Positions 1-10,714 are shown, counted from the first letter of the stretch. The stretch: 64,000 nucleotides of DNA from Arthrobacter oryzae (GCF_003634095.1 NZ_RBIR01000001.1:620001-684000); one strand, 5' to 3'. Translations and numbers: made by a program. Notes: generated by a model from the sequence alone, not told the origin.

Positions 1-453
1 GGCCGCGGGCTGGCTGGGGACGGCCAGGGCGAGGTGGGAGCCAACCTTGGCGCCCACGAAAGCGTTGTAGATCACCGGGCTGCTGCTCTTGAGCTCGTCA
101 TTCAGTTCCAGCGGCTCGGGATCGTTCGGGAACGTGTCTTCGAGAGTGGAGCCGTCGGTGCCGTTGAAGGCCACGATGGAGATGTCGGCGATCTGGTTGG
201 CCTTGACCCGGTCTCCGCTGCCCTCGGTTACCACCTTGACGGTGGGTTCCTTGACATCGATCGGCTTGGTGAACTCGACCCCGGGGGCCTTCTTGTCACC
301 CTTCTCCGTGAGTTTGACCGAGTCCAGCTTCGAGGTGTCACCCGCGGATTGGCTGGTGGGCTCCGGAGTGGAGGTCGCTTGGCCGCCCCCGCCGCCGCCA
401 CAGGCGGTCAGCAGCAGCAGTCCGGGAAGAAGAATTGCTAATATTCGGCGCAC
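1..453 (-). CDS. FKBP-like peptidyl-prolyl isomerase lipoprotein, partial
   Basis: Only the first 151 codons are inside the window; the C-terminus lies beyond base 1. Translation from a GTG at 453 gives a positive start (MRRI), a hydrophobic stretch and a lipobox LTAC with Cys18, so it should be a lipid-anchored extracytoplasmic protein. A Gly/Ser/Thr-rich linker follows, then a beta-rich region that looks like the start of an FKBP fold. The position downstream of pafA supports this, because actinobacterial proteasome loci often carry FKBP isomerase genes there (family knowledge). It would assist folding of exported proteins. The FKBP call is inferred from context and partial sequence, since the catalytic core is mostly outside the window. 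The lipoprotein call is seen directly. Confidence 0.75.
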   Translation of the reverse strand, partial: MRRILAILLPGLLLLTACGGGGGGQATSTPEPTSQSAGDTSKLDSVKLTEKGDKKAPGVEFTKPIDVKEPTVKVVTEGSGDRVKANQIADISIVAFNGTDGSTLEDTFPNDPEPLELNDELKSSSPVIYNAFVGAKVGSHLALAVPSQPAA

Positions 454-564
454 TTAGAAACTTTCGTCGGGGCAGTGTGGACTCAGAGCCGATCGGTTTC
501 CCGCGGCAAAGAAAGCAGCGGCCGCAAGGCGGCCCTACTTCAGACTAACGTGCGAAGCTGGGTA

Positions 565-1929
565 TCAGCCCATCGAGTCCAGGAGCGCATCCACCCGCTC
601 GTCCACGCTCCGGAACGGGTCCTTGCACAGAATGGTCTGATGCGCGCGGTCGTTGAGCTTCAGATGGACCCAGTCCACGGTGTAGTCACGGCCCAGCTCC
701 TGGGCCCGCCGGACGAAGTCGCCGCGCAGTTTGGCCCGCGTCGTTTGCGGCGGCGCATCCACGGCGTCTTTGACGGCGGTGTCATCCACTACCCGGCGGG
801 CGGCCCCGCGGGCCTGCAGCAGGTAGAAGAGCCCGCGGCTGCGGGAAATGTCATGGTACGTCAGGTCCAGCTGAGCGATCCGGGGCGCGTCCAGGCCCAG
901 CCCGTGCCGTTCGCGGTAGTTGTCCATGAGCTTCTTCTTGATGGCCCAGTCCACCTCGGTGTCGATCGTGCTCGTGTCACCGCTTTCGATGGCATCCAGG
1001 GTGCGGCCCCAGAGATCCAGAATCAGCGGCACATGCGGGTTGTGCGCACCTTGTTCGGCCACGAACGCCGTCACCTTGGTGAGGTACTCGCGCTGGATTT
1101 CCAGGGCCGTGAGCTGACGGCCGTTGGCGAGCCGGACCAGTGCCCGGCCACTGAGGTCATGGGAGATTTCCCGGATGCTGCGGATCGGGTTTTCCATCCG
1201 CATGTCGCGCATGATCACCCCGGCCTCGATCATGCGCAGGATCAGGTCCACCGTGCCGATCTTGAGCATGGCCGTGGTCTCGGACATGTTGGAGTCGCCC
1301 ACGATCACGTGCAGGCGCCGGTAGAACTCGGCGTCCGCGTGCGGCTCGTCCCGGGTGTTGATGATGGGCCGGGAGCGGGTGGTGGCCGAGGAGACGCCCT
1401 CCCAGATGTGGTCGGCGCGCTGGGAGAAAGCGAAAGTGGCGCCGTGCGGGGTCTTCAGAATCTTTCCGGCCCCGGCAATCAACTGACGGGTTACAAGGAA
1501 CGGAATCAGGATCTCGGCGAGCCGGGAAAACTCGCCGCGGCGCGGGATGAGGTAGTTCTCATGGCTGCCGTAGGAGTTCCCGGCGGAGTCGGTGTTGTTC
1601 TTGAACAGGTATACGGTGCCGTTGAAGCCCTCCGCTGCCAGCCGCTCCTGGGCCTCGTCCACCAAGTCGCAGAGAATCAGCTCTCCCGCGCGGTCGTGAG
1701 CAATCAGCTGGGCGAGGTCGTCGCACTCAGCCGTGGCGTACTCCGGGTGCGAGCCCACGTCCAGGTACAGGCGCGAGCCGTTGGTCAGGAACACGTTGGA
1801 GGACCGGCCCCAGCTGACCACCTTACGGAAGAGGTAGCGGGCTACTTCCTCCGGCGCCAGCGGCCGTGACTCCGGGCTTGAATAGGAAATTCCGAATTCG
1901 GTTTCGATGCCGAAAATGCGCTTGTCCAT
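565..1929 (-). CDS. pafA: Pup--protein ligase PafA
   Basis: PafA forms the isopeptide bond between the C-terminal Glu of Pup (after deamidation) and substrate lysines, using ATP. The 454-residue product matches the usual length of about 450. It opens with the glutamine-synthetase-like motif GIETEFG (residues 7-13), has the catalytic Asp57 in [11 protein letters not shown], and carries the [18 protein letters not shown] nucleotide-binding region. The start ATG at 1929 is one base after the prcA stop (tga-a-atg), which points to translational coupling and rules out the longer upstream reading frame. It is the sixth gene of the arc-dop-pup-prcB-prcA-pafA series. Very secure. Confidence 0.97.
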   Translation of the reverse strand: MDKRIFGIETEFGISYSSPESRPLAPEEVARYLFRKVVSWGRSSNVFLTNGSRLYLDVGSHPEYATAECDDLAQLIAHDRAGELILCDLVDEAQERLAAEGFNGTVYLFKNNTDSAGNSYGSHENYLIPRRGEFSRLAEILIPFLVTRQLIAGAGKILKTPHGATFAFSQRADHIWEGVSSATTRSRPIINTRDEPHADAEFYRRLHVIVGDSNMSETTAMLKIGTVDLILRMIEAGVIMRDMRMENPIRSIREISHDLSGRALVRLANGRQLTALEIQREYLTKVTAFVAEQGAHNPHVPLILDLWGRTLDAIESGDTSTIDTEVDWAIKKKLMDNYRERHGLGLDAPRIAQLDLTYHDISRSRGLFYLLQARGAARRVVDDTAVKDAVDAPPQTTRAKLRGDFVRRAQELGRDYTVDWVHLKLNDRAHQTILCKDPFRSVDERVDALLDSMG

Positions 1930-1930
1930 T

Positions 1931-2638
1931 TCACTTCTCCTCAGCCAGCAGTGCCACGATGTCCGCGTCCTCCAGGCGCCGGAAGGCCCGGCGGGTGCCG
2001 CGGCTGGTTTCCGAGCCGCGGTCCAGCACCGCGACCTCGAGCGCGGATGCGGGCAACGTGGTTGTTTCCTTGTCCGCCACGAGGCCGGCGAGAGCCAGCC
2101 GGATGGCGCCGGCGAAGTCGAGCTCGCCCTGCCAGCCGGCCGCGACTGCCTCGGACACCTTGTCCGCCTGGCCACCCATCACGATAAATCCGTGTTCATC
2201 GGCAATGGAGCCGTCAAACGTGAGCCGATACAAGTGGTCCGCTTCCTGGATCGGCGCGACTTCAGCCACGGCCAGTTCCACCTCGAAAGGTTTCTGCTCG
2301 GCAGTGAACACCGCCCCCAGGCTCTGCGCGTAGACGCTCGCAAGGCCGCGCGCCGTGACGTCCTCGCGGTCATAGGAGTAGCCCCGGACATCGGCGTACC
2401 GCACGCCTGCTTGCCGCAGGCTTTCAAACTCGTTGTATTTGCCGACTGCGGCGAAGGCGATTTTGTCGTAGATCTCGCCGATCTTGTGCAGCGACGGGGA
2501 CGGGTTTTCCGCGACGAGGGCAATTCCGTCCCGGCAACTGATGACGACCACCGAACGCCCGCGGGCGATGCCTTTCCGCGCGAAGTCCGCACGGTCCTTC
2601 ATTAGCTGTTCGGGCGAGACATAGAACTGCTGGGTCAT
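1931..2638 (-). CDS. prcA: 20S proteasome alpha subunit
   Basis: PrcA forms the outer rings of the 20S core and gates substrate entry; the C-terminal tail of ARC docks onto it. The product has 235 residues, typical for the family. It begins [20 protein letters not shown], which includes the N-terminal gating segment, and then has the ARGRSVV and GIALVAEN strands of the Ntn fold without an N-terminal catalytic Thr. The start at 2638 is one base after the prcB stop (taa-g-atg), so translation is very probably coupled. The C-terminus overlaps the upstream region of pafA by context only. Secure from sequence and order. Confidence 0.96.
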   Translation of the reverse strand: MTQQFYVSPEQLMKDRADFARKGIARGRSVVVISCRDGIALVAENPSPSLHKIGEIYDKIAFAAVGKYNEFESLRQAGVRYADVRGYSYDREDVTARGLASVYAQSLGAVFTAEQKPFEVELAVAEVAPIQEADHLYRLTFDGSIADEHGFIVMGGQADKVSEAVAAGWQGELDFAGAIRLALAGLVADKETTTLPASALEVAVLDRGSETSRGTRRAFRRLEDADIVALLAEEK

Positions 2639-2639
2639 C

Positions 2640-3476
2640 TTAGGCCTCCCGCGCAGCGACGGTGCGGGACTCGATGACACGGCCGGCGACGGCGGCGAGG
2701 TCGCGGTCCGGCACCCGTAGGGCGCCTGTCCGGCCCACGACGTAGACCACGGGCCACAGCTGCCGGACCGGATCCGGGCCACCCGTGGCGGAGTCGTCGT
2801 CGGCGGCGTCGTACAGGGCCTCGACGGCCACTGCCACGGCGTCCTGCTCCGAGAGGCCGGGGCGCCACAGCTTCTTCAGCGCGCCGCGGGCGAACATCGA
2901 ACCGGAGCCGACGGCGTGGTGCTCCTGCTCCTCGTACCGGCCGCCCGTGACGTCGTAGGAGAACAGCCTGCCGAAACCGGCGGGACGGTCGAATCCGGCG
3001 AACAACGGCACAACGGCGAGGCCCTGCATGGCCATGGGCAGGTTGCCCCGGACCATGGCGCCAAGCCGGTTTGCCTTGCCGTCCAGGCTCAGAAGGGTTC
3101 CCTCGATCTTCTCGTAGTGCTCCAGTTCGACCTGGAACAGCCGGGTGATATCGAGGGCGATTCCGGCGGTGCCGGCGATGCCGAGCACCGAGTACTGGTC
3201 GGCGGGAAAGACCTTCTCGATGTGTCGGCTGGCGATCACGTTGCCCATCGTGGCGCGGCGGTCCCCGGCCATTAGCACTCCCCCGGCGTAGGTCATCGCC
3301 ACGATGGTGGTCCCGTGCGGGGCCTGCAGGGGCGACGCGGGGTGCGCTGCGGTGGCGGGCAACTGGTTGAACGGGACTTGGCCGAAGGGCATCAAATCGG
3401 GCCGTTCGCGCTGCAGATGCTCGGTGAATGAGGACGTCGCGTCGGCTGCTACGCGGTTGGCTGTTGTTTCCTGCAC
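2640..3476 (-). CDS. prcB: 20S proteasome beta subunit (catalytic)
   Basis: PrcB supplies the proteolytic sites of the 20S core. The 278-residue precursor has a propeptide of 55 residues ending in HG, followed by the nucleophile Thr56 in [11 protein letters not shown]. Autocleavage before Thr56 would yield a mature subunit of about 223 residues. The GDRRATMG and GSGSMFARG segments are typical of beta subunits. The start is a GTG at 3476 with a good ribosome site (gagggagag) about 6 nt upstream. It lies between pup and prcA, 86 bases after the pup stop and one base before the prcA start. Secure. Confidence 0.97.
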   Translation of the reverse strand: MQETTANRVAADATSSFTEHLQRERPDLMPFGQVPFNQLPATAAHPASPLQAPHGTTIVAMTYAGGVLMAGDRRATMGNVIASRHIEKVFPADQYSVLGIAGTAGIALDITRLFQVELEHYEKIEGTLLSLDGKANRLGAMVRGNLPMAMQGLAVVPLFAGFDRPAGFGRLFSYDVTGGRYEEQEHHAVGSGSMFARGALKKLWRPGLSEQDAVAVAVEALYDAADDDSATGGPDPVRQLWPVVYVVGRTGALRVPDRDLAAVAGRVIESRTVAAREA

Positions 3477-3562
3477 TAACGCTCTCCCTCAACGTGGTGG
3501 ATCAACGACTCTTCCGGCCCGTAGCCCCGCCTGCCGCCCTCATCCGGCGGCCGGCTGTGCTC

Positions 3563-3766
3563 CTACTGACCGCCCTTTTGGACGAAGGCGCGGACGAATT
3601 CCTCGGCATTGGACTCCAGAACGCCGTCGATCTCGTCAAGGAGATCGTCAACGCCCTGGGTGGCTGCCGACGCCTGGGCGTCCGCCGGGGCCGGCGGCGC
3701 GGCGGGGACGTCCTCGTCGATCTCGGTGTCCCGCGACTGCGGCTGATGCTGCTCCTGGCCTGCCAT
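3563..3766 (-). CDS. pup: Prokaryotic ubiquitin-like protein Pup
   Basis: This is the 67-residue modifier that marks proteins for the proteasome. It ends in GGQ, so it is made in the glutamine form that Dop must deamidate to Glu before PafA can use it. The C-terminal half contains the segment that folds into a helix on the ARC coiled coil (VDDLLDEIDGVLESNAEEFV). The N-terminal half is Gln/Asp/Pro-rich and disordered. A strong ribosome site (gaaggagaag) sits before the ATG. It is located between dop and prcB as in other actinobacteria. Confidence 0.97.
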   Translation of the reverse strand: MAGQEQHQPQSRDTEIDEDVPAAPPAPADAQASAATQGVDDLLDEIDGVLESNAEEFVRAFVQKGGQ

Positions 3767-3857
3767 TGTTCTTCTCCTTCATGTCCGTCCCTTTTCTGCT
3801 AAGGGACATCCTGTAGCAATAGTGCCACGCCCGGGGCGCCCGCGGGGGGCTTTGTTC

Positions 3858-5531
3858 CTAGGATCCCGGGCTGAGTCCCAGCAGTTCCGCCAGGAAGGGC
3901 CCGGCCTCCCGGTGCCGGGCAAACAGGGGGCCGGTGAGGGCTTCCGTTCCGCGCAGCGGCTCCCGGGTCGGGACCCGTTGGAGCCTGCCGCGGCCGGGGA
4001 CATCGAATATCACCGAGTCCCAGCTCGCGCCCGCGAGGTCGGCGCCGAAACGGCTGACGCAGCGTCCGCGGAAGTATGCGCGGGTGTCCGACGGCGGCTC
4101 GGTCACCGCCCGGCCGATCGCGGCGTCGTCGACGATCCGCTGCATCCGGTCGCGGGCCAGGAGCCGGTAGTAGAGCCCTTTTTCGGGGCGGATATCGGCC
4201 CATTGGAGATCCACGAGGCCCAGCCGCGCGTTGTCCCAGGCGAGGCCGTCCCGCTGGCGGTAGCCCTCCAGCAGGGACAGCTTGGCGAGCCATTCCACCG
4301 AAGTCGCCGCAGCTGCCCGGTCCCCGCCGAGTTCACTCAACGTCGCCGACCACCGTTCCAGGACCTCGTGGGTGTGTCCGTCACCGTCCACGGCGTCGGC
4401 CACCCCGGTGTCCTGCGCGTGCTTGGACGCAGCCTCGAAATAGATCCACTGCAGGTCAAGGGCTGTGACCCGGCGGCCATCGCCCAGCCGCAGCGTCGCG
4501 GTGAGCGAAGTGTCGTGGCTGACGGCCTGCAGCGCGGCGACAGGCTCGTGGATTTCAATCCGCGGCGCCAGGCCGGCCTCAATCAGGCTCAGGACCATCG
4601 CCGTGGTCCCGAACTTGAGGAAGTTGGACGCCTGGCTGAGGTTGGCGTCGCCGATGATGACGTGGAGCCGGCGGTATTTGTCGGCGGTGGCGTGGGGCTC
4701 ATCCCGGGTGTTGATGATGGGGCGCCGGATGGTGGTTTCCAGGCCCACTTCCGTCTCGAAGAAGTCCGCCCGCTGGCTGATCTGGTAGCCGGGCCGGGCG
4801 CTGTCCTGCCCGAGGCCCACGCGCCCGGCGCCGCAGATGATCTGCCGGGTGACGAAGAACGGTGTGAGGCCGCGGACGATGTCGCCGAACGGCACCGAGC
4901 GGGGCATCAGGTAGTTCTCGTGCGAGCCGTAGGAAACGGACTTGTTGTCCGTGTTGTTCTTGTAAAGGTTGATCGGCGGGAGTTCCGGGTCGGCGGCGAG
5001 GCGGCGGACGGCGGCCAAGGCCACCAGGTCACCGGCCGCGTCCCAGGTCACGGCGGCGCGCGGGTTGGTCACCTCGGGGCTGGAATACTCCGGGTGGGCG
5101 TGGTCGACGTACAGCCGCGCCCCGTTGCCCAGGACCATGTTCATGAGCAGGGTGCCGGCCTCGTCCCCGCCGTCGGCTTCCAGCTCCTGCCGCCCGTAGG
5201 CGAGGGCTATCGCCTCAGCGTCCAGGACCGGGGGCTGGTCGGTGAGCTGTTCGGGGTCGGCGCTGGCGCGCTCCAGCGTCCAGCCGCGGGCGTCGTGCAG
5301 CGGTTCCTCGTCGGTGTAGTCCCAGCGGGTTTCGGCGCCGCCGGCGGCACGCTGGCGGGTCACCTGGGCGTAGGCCTGGATGACGCGGGCGGACATCATC
5401 GTGGCGTTGGCACCAGGGGCCGACGGGGCGTGGATGCCGTACTCGGTTTCCGAGCCCATCACCCGCATTGCCCCGCCCACCGGCAGGCCGCCGGCTGCGT
5501 CTGCCTGCCGGCCGGGGACGGCAGCCGTCAC
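3858..5531 (-). CDS. dop: Depupylase / Pup deamidase Dop
   Basis: Dop deamidates Pup-Gln to Pup-Glu and also removes Pup from conjugates. It shares the PafA fold: GSETEYGI at residues 26-33, catalytic-type Asp143 in [10 protein letters not shown], and [22 protein letters not shown] nucleotide contacts. The Dop-specific insertion [14 protein letters not shown] (the Dop loop) separates it from PafA. The 557-residue frame begins at a GTG whose bases overlap the arc stop as GTGA, which favours that start. The first 21 residues look unconserved, and Met22 (base 5468) is a possible alternative start giving 536 residues. The family is usually about 500 residues. Confidence 0.95.
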   Translation of the reverse strand: MTAAVPGRQADAAGGLPVGGAMRVMGSETEYGIHAPSAPGANATMMSARVIQAYAQVTRQRAAGGAETRWDYTDEEPLHDARGWTLERASADPEQLTDQPPVLDAEAIALAYGRQELEADGGDEAGTLLMNMVLGNGARLYVDHAHPEYSSPEVTNPRAAVTWDAAGDLVALAAVRRLAADPELPPINLYKNNTDNKSVSYGSHENYLMPRSVPFGDIVRGLTPFFVTRQIICGAGRVGLGQDSARPGYQISQRADFFETEVGLETTIRRPIINTRDEPHATADKYRRLHVIIGDANLSQASNFLKFGTTAMVLSLIEAGLAPRIEIHEPVAALQAVSHDTSLTATLRLGDGRRVTALDLQWIYFEAASKHAQDTGVADAVDGDGHTHEVLERWSATLSELGGDRAAAATSVEWLAKLSLLEGYRQRDGLAWDNARLGLVDLQWADIRPEKGLYYRLLARDRMQRIVDDAAIGRAVTEPPSDTRAYFRGRCVSRFGADLAGASWDSVIFDVPGRGRLQRVPTREPLRGTEALTGPLFARHREAGPFLAELLGLSPGS

Positions 5532-7339
5532 AGGTACTGCCCGGTGCTGGGCATCGTCTCGATGGACTTCCCGGGCTCCTGCCCGGCCTTGCCCTGGACG
5601 ATGGTTCGGATGTAAGTGATGCGCTCGCCCTTCTTGCCGGAGATCCTTGCCCAGTCGTCAGGGTTCGTTGTGTTGGGCATGTCCTCGTGTTCACGGAACT
5701 CGTCCACAACCGCCCGGAGCAGGTGGTCGATCCGCAGGCCCTTCTGACCGATGGTCAGCAGGTCCTTGATGGCGTATTTCTTGGCCCGGTCCACGACGTT
5801 CTGCACCACGGCACCGGAGTTGAAGTCCTTGAAGTAGAGCATTTCGGTGTCGCCGTTGGCGTACGTCACCTCAAGGTACTCGTTGGACTTCTCGGTGGAA
5901 TACATCGCCTCCACGGTCCGCTGGACCATGGCGTCCACGGTGGCCTGGACGTCCCCGTTGTGCTCGGAGAGGTCGGACTCGTGGAAGGGCAGGTCCGTCG
6001 TGATGTATTTGTTGAAGATGTCCGCCGCAGCCTCGGCGTCGGGGCGCTGGATCTTGACCTTGACGTCCAGCCGACCGGGGCGCAGGATCGCGGGGTCGAT
6101 CATGTCCTCGCGGTTGGACGCGCCGATCACGATCACGTTGTCCAGCCGTTCGACGCCGTCGATCTCGCTGAGCAGCTGCGGAACGATGGTGGTCTCGACG
6201 TCGGAGGAAATGCCGGTCCCGCGGGTGCGGAACAGCGAATCCATTTCGTCGAAAAAGACCACGACGGGGCTGCCCTCGGAGGCCTTCTCACGGGCCCGGG
6301 CGAAGATCAGGCGGATGTGCCGCTCCGTCTCGCCGACGTACTTGTCGAGCAGCTCAGGTCCCTTGATGTTCAGGAAGTAGCTCTTCATGTCCGTCTTGCC
6401 GGCACGCTCGGCAGCCCGCGCGGCCAGCGAGTTCGCCACGGCTTTGGCGATCAGGGTTTTGCCGCAGCCCGGCGGGCCGTACAGCAGGATGCCTTTGGGG
6501 GCCTTCAGCCCGTGCTCGCGGTAGAGGTCCGGGTGCAGGAACGGCAGTTCTACCGCATCCCGGATTTGCTCGATCTGCGGGCCCAGGCCGCCAATGTCCT
6601 GGTAGGTGATGTCCGGTACTTCCTCGAGGACGAGGTTCTCCACCTCGGAGCGCGGGATCTTTTCCAGCGCGTAGCCGGTACGTGAGTCGATCGACAGCGC
6701 ATCGCCCACCCGGAGCCGCTGGGCGAGCAGCGCTCCGGAGAGCCGGATGACCCGCTCCTCGTCGGCGCGGCCCACCACCAGGGCGCGGTCGGCCCCCAGC
6801 ATTTCCTTCAGCGTAACCAGGTCACCGGCCCGCTCGTAGCCGAGGCCGGCAACCACCATCAGGGCCTCGTTTAGCAGGACTTCCTGCCCGACAGCGAGCT
6901 GGTTGATGTTGACCAGCGGGCTGATCCCCACCCGCATTTTGCGGCCGGCGTTGAAGATGTCCACGGATTCCTCCGTGGCCGCCTGGCCGCTGTTGCCGGT
7001 GCTTGGCTGCCGCCTGGGATTGAGCTGCAGGATGGTGCCGAAACTGTAAGGCGGCTGTCCCTCCTGGTCGAGGGCGTTCTTGAGCCGCAGGATCTCCGCC
7101 TTGGCGGTTTCCAGCATGCTTACGAGCTTGGAGTTGTTCTGGGTCGCGGCGGCGAGCTGGCGGTCAATGTGCCGCAGCTTGTCCCGGAGGATATTGACCT
7201 GCCGCTCCGCGACGGACAGTTCATTGGCGGCGTACCGCTCGGCCTCGCCGGTCACGGGCCGGGCCGCGTCCGAGCGTGCGGCGGCGTCCGCCGCGTCCTG
7301 TGCCGGTGTGCGGCCCGGGTCAGTGTTCGGAGTCTCCAT
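5528..7339 (-). CDS. arc: Proteasome-associated ATPase ARC/Mpa
   Basis: This AAA+ ring captures pupylated proteins, unfolds them and feeds them into the 20S core. The 603-residue product has, in order: a coiled coil (about 37-92) that binds Pup, tandem OB folds (about 97-235), an AAA domain with Walker A GPPGCGKT (288-295) and Walker B VFFDEMD (361-367), and a C-terminus ending QYL with the penultimate Tyr used for docking into PrcA. The ATG at 7339 has a ribosome site (ggaagggg) upstream. It is the first of the proteasome genes, and its stop overlaps dop by 4 nt. Confidence 0.97.
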   Translation of the reverse strand: METPNTDPGRTPAQDAADAAARSDAARPVTGEAERYAANELSVAERQVNILRDKLRHIDRQLAAATQNNSKLVSMLETAKAEILRLKNALDQEGQPPYSFGTILQLNPRRQPSTGNSGQAATEESVDIFNAGRKMRVGISPLVNINQLAVGQEVLLNEALMVVAGLGYERAGDLVTLKEMLGADRALVVGRADEERVIRLSGALLAQRLRVGDALSIDSRTGYALEKIPRSEVENLVLEEVPDITYQDIGGLGPQIEQIRDAVELPFLHPDLYREHGLKAPKGILLYGPPGCGKTLIAKAVANSLAARAAERAGKTDMKSYFLNIKGPELLDKYVGETERHIRLIFARAREKASEGSPVVVFFDEMDSLFRTRGTGISSDVETTIVPQLLSEIDGVERLDNVIVIGASNREDMIDPAILRPGRLDVKVKIQRPDAEAAADIFNKYITTDLPFHESDLSEHNGDVQATVDAMVQRTVEAMYSTEKSNEYLEVTYANGDTEMLYFKDFNSGAVVQNVVDRAKKYAIKDLLTIGQKGLRIDHLLRAVVDEFREHEDMPNTTNPDDWARISGKKGERITYIRTIVQGKAGQEPGKSIETMPSTGQYL

Positions 7340-7423
7340 CGTGCATCAGCCCCTTCCTGCTCTTCTGTTAAGACCATAGCCCCAAGAAGGCGGGTGCCGC
7401 TGGAGACATCCGAAATATGCTGA

Positions 7424-8485
7424 CTAGTTCGTTACGTCCGGGGCGTCTACGACGTTAGTTCCGGCGATTGCGTCGCGGGCAGCGCGGCGCAGCTTCTTGT
7501 CCGAGACGGCGCGTTCACCGACAGCACCCGGGGTCCAGGCGTTGACGTCATCTTCGTTGAAGTCGGTCTTGGAGGGGCGGCGCTTCACGGAGATTCCCGT
7601 GACGCCGTCGGCGAGCCGGCGGGTGACCAGCAGGAAGCCGGTGTGGGCGACCATGCGGTGATCCGGACGCACAGCCAGCCCTTCGAGGTGCCAGCCGCGG
7701 ACCATGGATTCCCAGGCGTCGGGTTCCGTGAAGCGTCCGTCGGCGCGGATCGCTTCGGCTGTCCGCGAAAGCTGCGTCACAGTCGCGACATAATTGATCC
7801 AGACCCCGCCGGGGGCCAGGACCGTGGCGACGGCGTCGAGGCATTCCCAGGGAGCAAGCATGTCCAGGACCACCCGGTCCACGGAGCCGGGCTCCTCGGT
7901 CCGCACCACTTCCTCCTGGAAGTCTCCGAGGGAGATTTTCCAGGCCGGGTGCGGGCCGCCGAAGATGGTCTCGACGTTGCCGCGGGCAATGTCCGCGAAC
8001 TCTTCGCGGCGTTCAAAGGAATGCAGATATCCGTTGTCCCCGACGGCGCGGAGCAGCGAGATGGACAGGGCGCCGGAGCCGACGCCGGCTTCAACAACGC
8101 GTGCACCCGGGAAGATGTCCGCCATGGTGACGATCTGGCCGGCGTCTTTGGGATAGACCACGGCGGCGCCGCGCGGCATCGAGAGCACGAAGTCCGAGAG
8201 CAGCGGACGCAGCGTCTGGTACTGCTGACCAACGTTGTTGACGACCACCGAGCCGTCAGGCTTGCCGATGATCTCGTCATGGTTCAGGAAGCCGCGGTGG
8301 GTGTGGAATGCTCCGCCGACTTCGAGCGTGATGGTGTTCATGCGGCCGCGTTCGTCCGTGAGCTGCACCCGCTCGCCTTCGCGGAACGGCCCCCGGCGGC
8401 GCGCCGCGCCGGTGGCGCCGTTCGCGGCCGAAACGGCGGTGTTGGTGCCTGCGGGGGTGGTATTGGCGGCAGTGTCGCTGCTCAT
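7424..8485 (-). CDS. trmI: tRNA (adenine-58-N1)-methyltransferase TrmI
   Basis: TrmI uses SAM to methylate A58 in the T loop of tRNAs. The 353-residue product has an N-terminal Ala/Thr-rich tail (1-28), a small beta domain (about 32-105) and a Rossmann methyltransferase domain with the SAM loop VEAGVGSGAL (131-140). VVLDMLAPWE is the catalytic-site strand, with the DMLAPW signature seen in TrmI. The C-terminal tail is charged. The gene lies just upstream of arc, 84 bases away, the same neighbourhood as in Mycobacterium (family knowledge). Confidence 0.94.
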   Translation of the reverse strand: MSSDTAANTTPAGTNTAVSAANGATGAARRRGPFREGERVQLTDERGRMNTITLEVGGAFHTHRGFLNHDEIIGKPDGSVVVNNVGQQYQTLRPLLSDFVLSMPRGAAVVYPKDAGQIVTMADIFPGARVVEAGVGSGALSISLLRAVGDNGYLHSFERREEFADIARGNVETIFGGPHPAWKISLGDFQEEVVRTEEPGSVDRVVLDMLAPWECLDAVATVLAPGGVWINYVATVTQLSRTAEAIRADGRFTEPDAWESMVRGWHLEGLAVRPDHRMVAHTGFLLVTRRLADGVTGISVKRRPSKTDFNEDDVNAWTPGAVGERAVSDKKLRRAARDAIAGTNVVDAPDVTN

Positions 8486-8586
8486 GAAGATGTTCCTCGC
8501 TCCTGTAAAGCTGTGTGGCCGCGGACATGCCGGCGGGCACCGGTCCTTGCGCGTGGGGGCCGGAAATTCACGACCGCCCAGTAACT

Positions 8587-9777
8587 CTACCGGTTCTGCC
8601 TCTGGTTCTGGCGTTCGGACCGGTCCTTGCCCGTAATGGCGCTGAGGACGGCGGACTGGCGGAGCAGCCCGGTAACGGCGCCCTCACGGTCCACTACCGC
8701 GTACTCCTGGCCCTCGAGCTGGGCAAGGTACTGCACCAGTTCCTGGCCTTTGGACCATTCGGGGACGTACGCGCCGGCACCAAGGGGGTAGGACACCGCG
8801 GTTACCGGAGTCGAGGCGGCCAGTGCCGCCGGCACGCTGGCCGCCGCCCCCGCATCGACGATGCCTACGGGACGGCCGTCCCGGTCGCAGAGCACGGCGA
8901 CGGGCATACCCGCCGTGGTGTTCGCCTGGAAGTCCGCAACCGTTCCGGCATCACTGAGGCCGATGGCGGGCTCGGCGAGGGCCGCCGCGTCCACAAGGTA
9001 CAGCCGGCTGCGCATGCGGGCCTGCTGGATCGACGCCGATGCCCCCACCCACAGGAAGCTGCCCACCAGGGCCGTGACCAGCGTGAAGGAAATATCCGGC
9101 CGGGCACCGCTGAGCAGAGGAAGGAGAATAAACCACACCGCGAGGGCGATCACGATAATCCGGCCCGCCCAGCCGGCGGCGACAGTACCCTTGTCCTGGC
9201 TGCCGGTGACCTTCCACACTGCCGACTCGACCAGGCGTCCGCCGTCCAGCGGCAGGCCGGGGAGGACGTTGAAGATGCCGATCAGGAGGTTGGCCCAGAC
9301 GAAGATGTTGGCCAGGATGCCGGCTACCCCGCCCAGATCCGCGGAGGAGAGCACGAGCCAGCCTGCCCCGGCCAGGACGAAGTTCGCCGCCGGGCCGGCC
9401 ATCGCCACCAGCACGGAGCGGCCGGGTGAGGCCGTGAAGCTTTGGAACTGCGTGTGTCCGCCCCAGAGGTTGAGGACAATTTTCTCCGTGGGCCAGTGGA
9501 ACAGCTTCGCGGTCAGGGCGTGGGCGAGTTCGTGGGCCAGCACGGAAATCAGGAGCAGCAGCGCATAGGCGAAGGCGACGAAGAACGCGGTAATGCCGAG
9601 GCGGGGGTTGTTTGTCTGCAGGACAGGTCCGTACGCGATCACGGTGAAGGCCGCGATGATGAACCAGGAGTAGGCCAGAAAGACCGGAATGCCGGCGATG
9701 CGCCCCAGCGGGATCCCGTCCCGGCGGGAGGGCGCCGTCGTGCCCGGTCCCTGACCTCCGGCGTCAGCCACGGACAT
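8587..9777 (-). CDS. Site-2 protease family zinc membrane metalloprotease (M50) with CBS-like tail
   Basis: This is an intramembrane zinc protease. The 396-residue product has about six membrane segments in its first two thirds. HELAH (82-86) supplies the catalytic His/Glu/His, and the distal motif NVLPGLPLDGGR (170-181) supplies Asp178. The last 140 residues are soluble and resemble a CBS pair, with GIVDAG and a YAVVDREGAVTGLL strand. The chosen ATG at 9777 overlaps the end of the HAD gene by 14 nt; a longer frame upstream has low-complexity Arg/Pro residues and is not credible. It probably cleaves membrane-bound regulators or clears signal peptides, but the substrate is unknown. Confidence 0.9.
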   Translation of the reverse strand: MSVADAGGQGPGTTAPSRRDGIPLGRIAGIPVFLAYSWFIIAAFTVIAYGPVLQTNNPRLGITAFFVAFAYALLLLISVLAHELAHALTAKLFHWPTEKIVLNLWGGHTQFQSFTASPGRSVLVAMAGPAANFVLAGAGWLVLSSADLGGVAGILANIFVWANLLIGIFNVLPGLPLDGGRLVESAVWKVTGSQDKGTVAAGWAGRIIVIALAVWFILLPLLSGARPDISFTLVTALVGSFLWVGASASIQQARMRSRLYLVDAAALAEPAIGLSDAGTVADFQANTTAGMPVAVLCDRDGRPVGIVDAGAAASVPAALAASTPVTAVSYPLGAGAYVPEWSKGQELVQYLAQLEGQEYAVVDREGAVTGLLRQSAVLSAITGKDRSERQNQRQNR

Positions 9778-10573
9778 GACCCGCAGTTGAGGGCACGGCC
9801 CGGTGCTCAACCGCTCGGGCTGTGGAGTCCGCAGCCGACTCGGCGGTGGCCTCCGCCGCGCGGCCGAACGTTGCATCCGGAAACTCATGCCTCAGGGCCA
9901 CAAGTTCTTCCAGGTCCGCAACGGTGCGGCCTTCGAGGGTGTCCCACGTGGCGCGGCGCGGACCATGCGGGAGCGGCAGAATGTGCGGGATGGCGACCGT
10001 GACCACACCGGAGGCCACGGCGGCCGCGACGCCAGGCACGGAATCTTCCAGGGCAACGCAGTGATGCAGGTCCAGCTCGGGGTCCTGCTGCTGCAGGAGC
10101 CCGACTGCCGTCAGGTAGGCCTCCGGATGCGGTTTCCCCTGCGCTACGGTGTCCCCCGTGACCAGGAATTCGAAATAGGGCCGGGGCAGGCTCGCAACGA
10201 TCTCCCGGGCCAGCGGGGCCTCGGACATGGTCACGAGGGCGCAGCGGATGCCGGCGTTGTAGAGGTCGTCGAGCAATTCGCGGGCACCGGGCCGCCAGGG
10301 AACGGATTTCCGGACCTGGCTGACCACATGCCCGGTAAGGGTGTCGATGATTTCGCGTCGCTCCATCGCCACGCCGGCCGCCTGCAGGATGCCCGCGGAA
10401 AACATCAGGGACTGTCCCACGAGCTGCATCGCCTGATCATGGGACCACAGCCCGCCGTGGGCCTCCACGAGTGCACGTTCGGCCTCGATCCAATAGGGCT
10501 CGGTGTCGACAATGGTCCCATCCATGTCCCAGAGTGCTGCCTTGAGGAGTGGCCCGGGAGCTGAGGATCGCAT
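9764..10573 (-). CDS. HAD-family hydrolase (phosphatase-like)
   Basis: The 269-residue product is a HAD subfamily IA-type phosphohydrolase. Motif I is WDMDGTIVDTEP with nucleophile Asp16 and acid/base Asp18. A helical cap follows (about 30-95), then motif II in CALVTMSEAP, a Lys in the VAQGKPHPEAYL motif III region, and motif IV in CVALEDSVPGV. The TEP sequence after motif I resembles beta-phosphoglucomutase/YniC-type enzymes acting on small phosphorylated metabolites. The C-terminal 30 residues are Ala/Arg-rich. The start Met lies at 10573. It overlaps the downstream protease gene by 14 nt, so they are co-transcribed. The substrate cannot be told from sequence. Confidence 0.9.
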   Translation of the reverse strand: MRSSAPGPLLKAALWDMDGTIVDTEPYWIEAERALVEAHGGLWSHDQAMQLVGQSLMFSAGILQAAGVAMERREIIDTLTGHVVSQVRKSVPWRPGARELLDDLYNAGIRCALVTMSEAPLAREIVASLPRPYFEFLVTGDTVAQGKPHPEAYLTAVGLLQQQDPELDLHHCVALEDSVPGVAAAVASGVVTVAIPHILPLPHGPRRATWDTLEGRTVADLEELVALRHEFPDATFGRAAEATAESAADSTARAVEHRAVPSTAGHVRG

Positions 10574-10714
10574 GCCTTCCAGTCTACGGTGAAGCCCGGC
10601 GCTGGCGCCCGCAGCTACGCCTACGGCGAATTTTGACGGCACGGCCGCGGGTTCCCGGGGCACATTTGCGCATCCGTGGCGCCTAGTTGCCTGCGCGGGA
10701 AGGGGTCTTGGAAG

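Noticed and set aside
475..1869. 464-codon open frame on the plus strand across pafA
   Set aside because: It is antisense to a clear pafA gene and reads as Arg/Gly/Val-rich sequence without domains. Long antisense frames are expected at this GC content.
3822..5615. 597-codon plus-strand frame across dop
   Set aside because: Antisense shadow of dop, with no recognisable motif.
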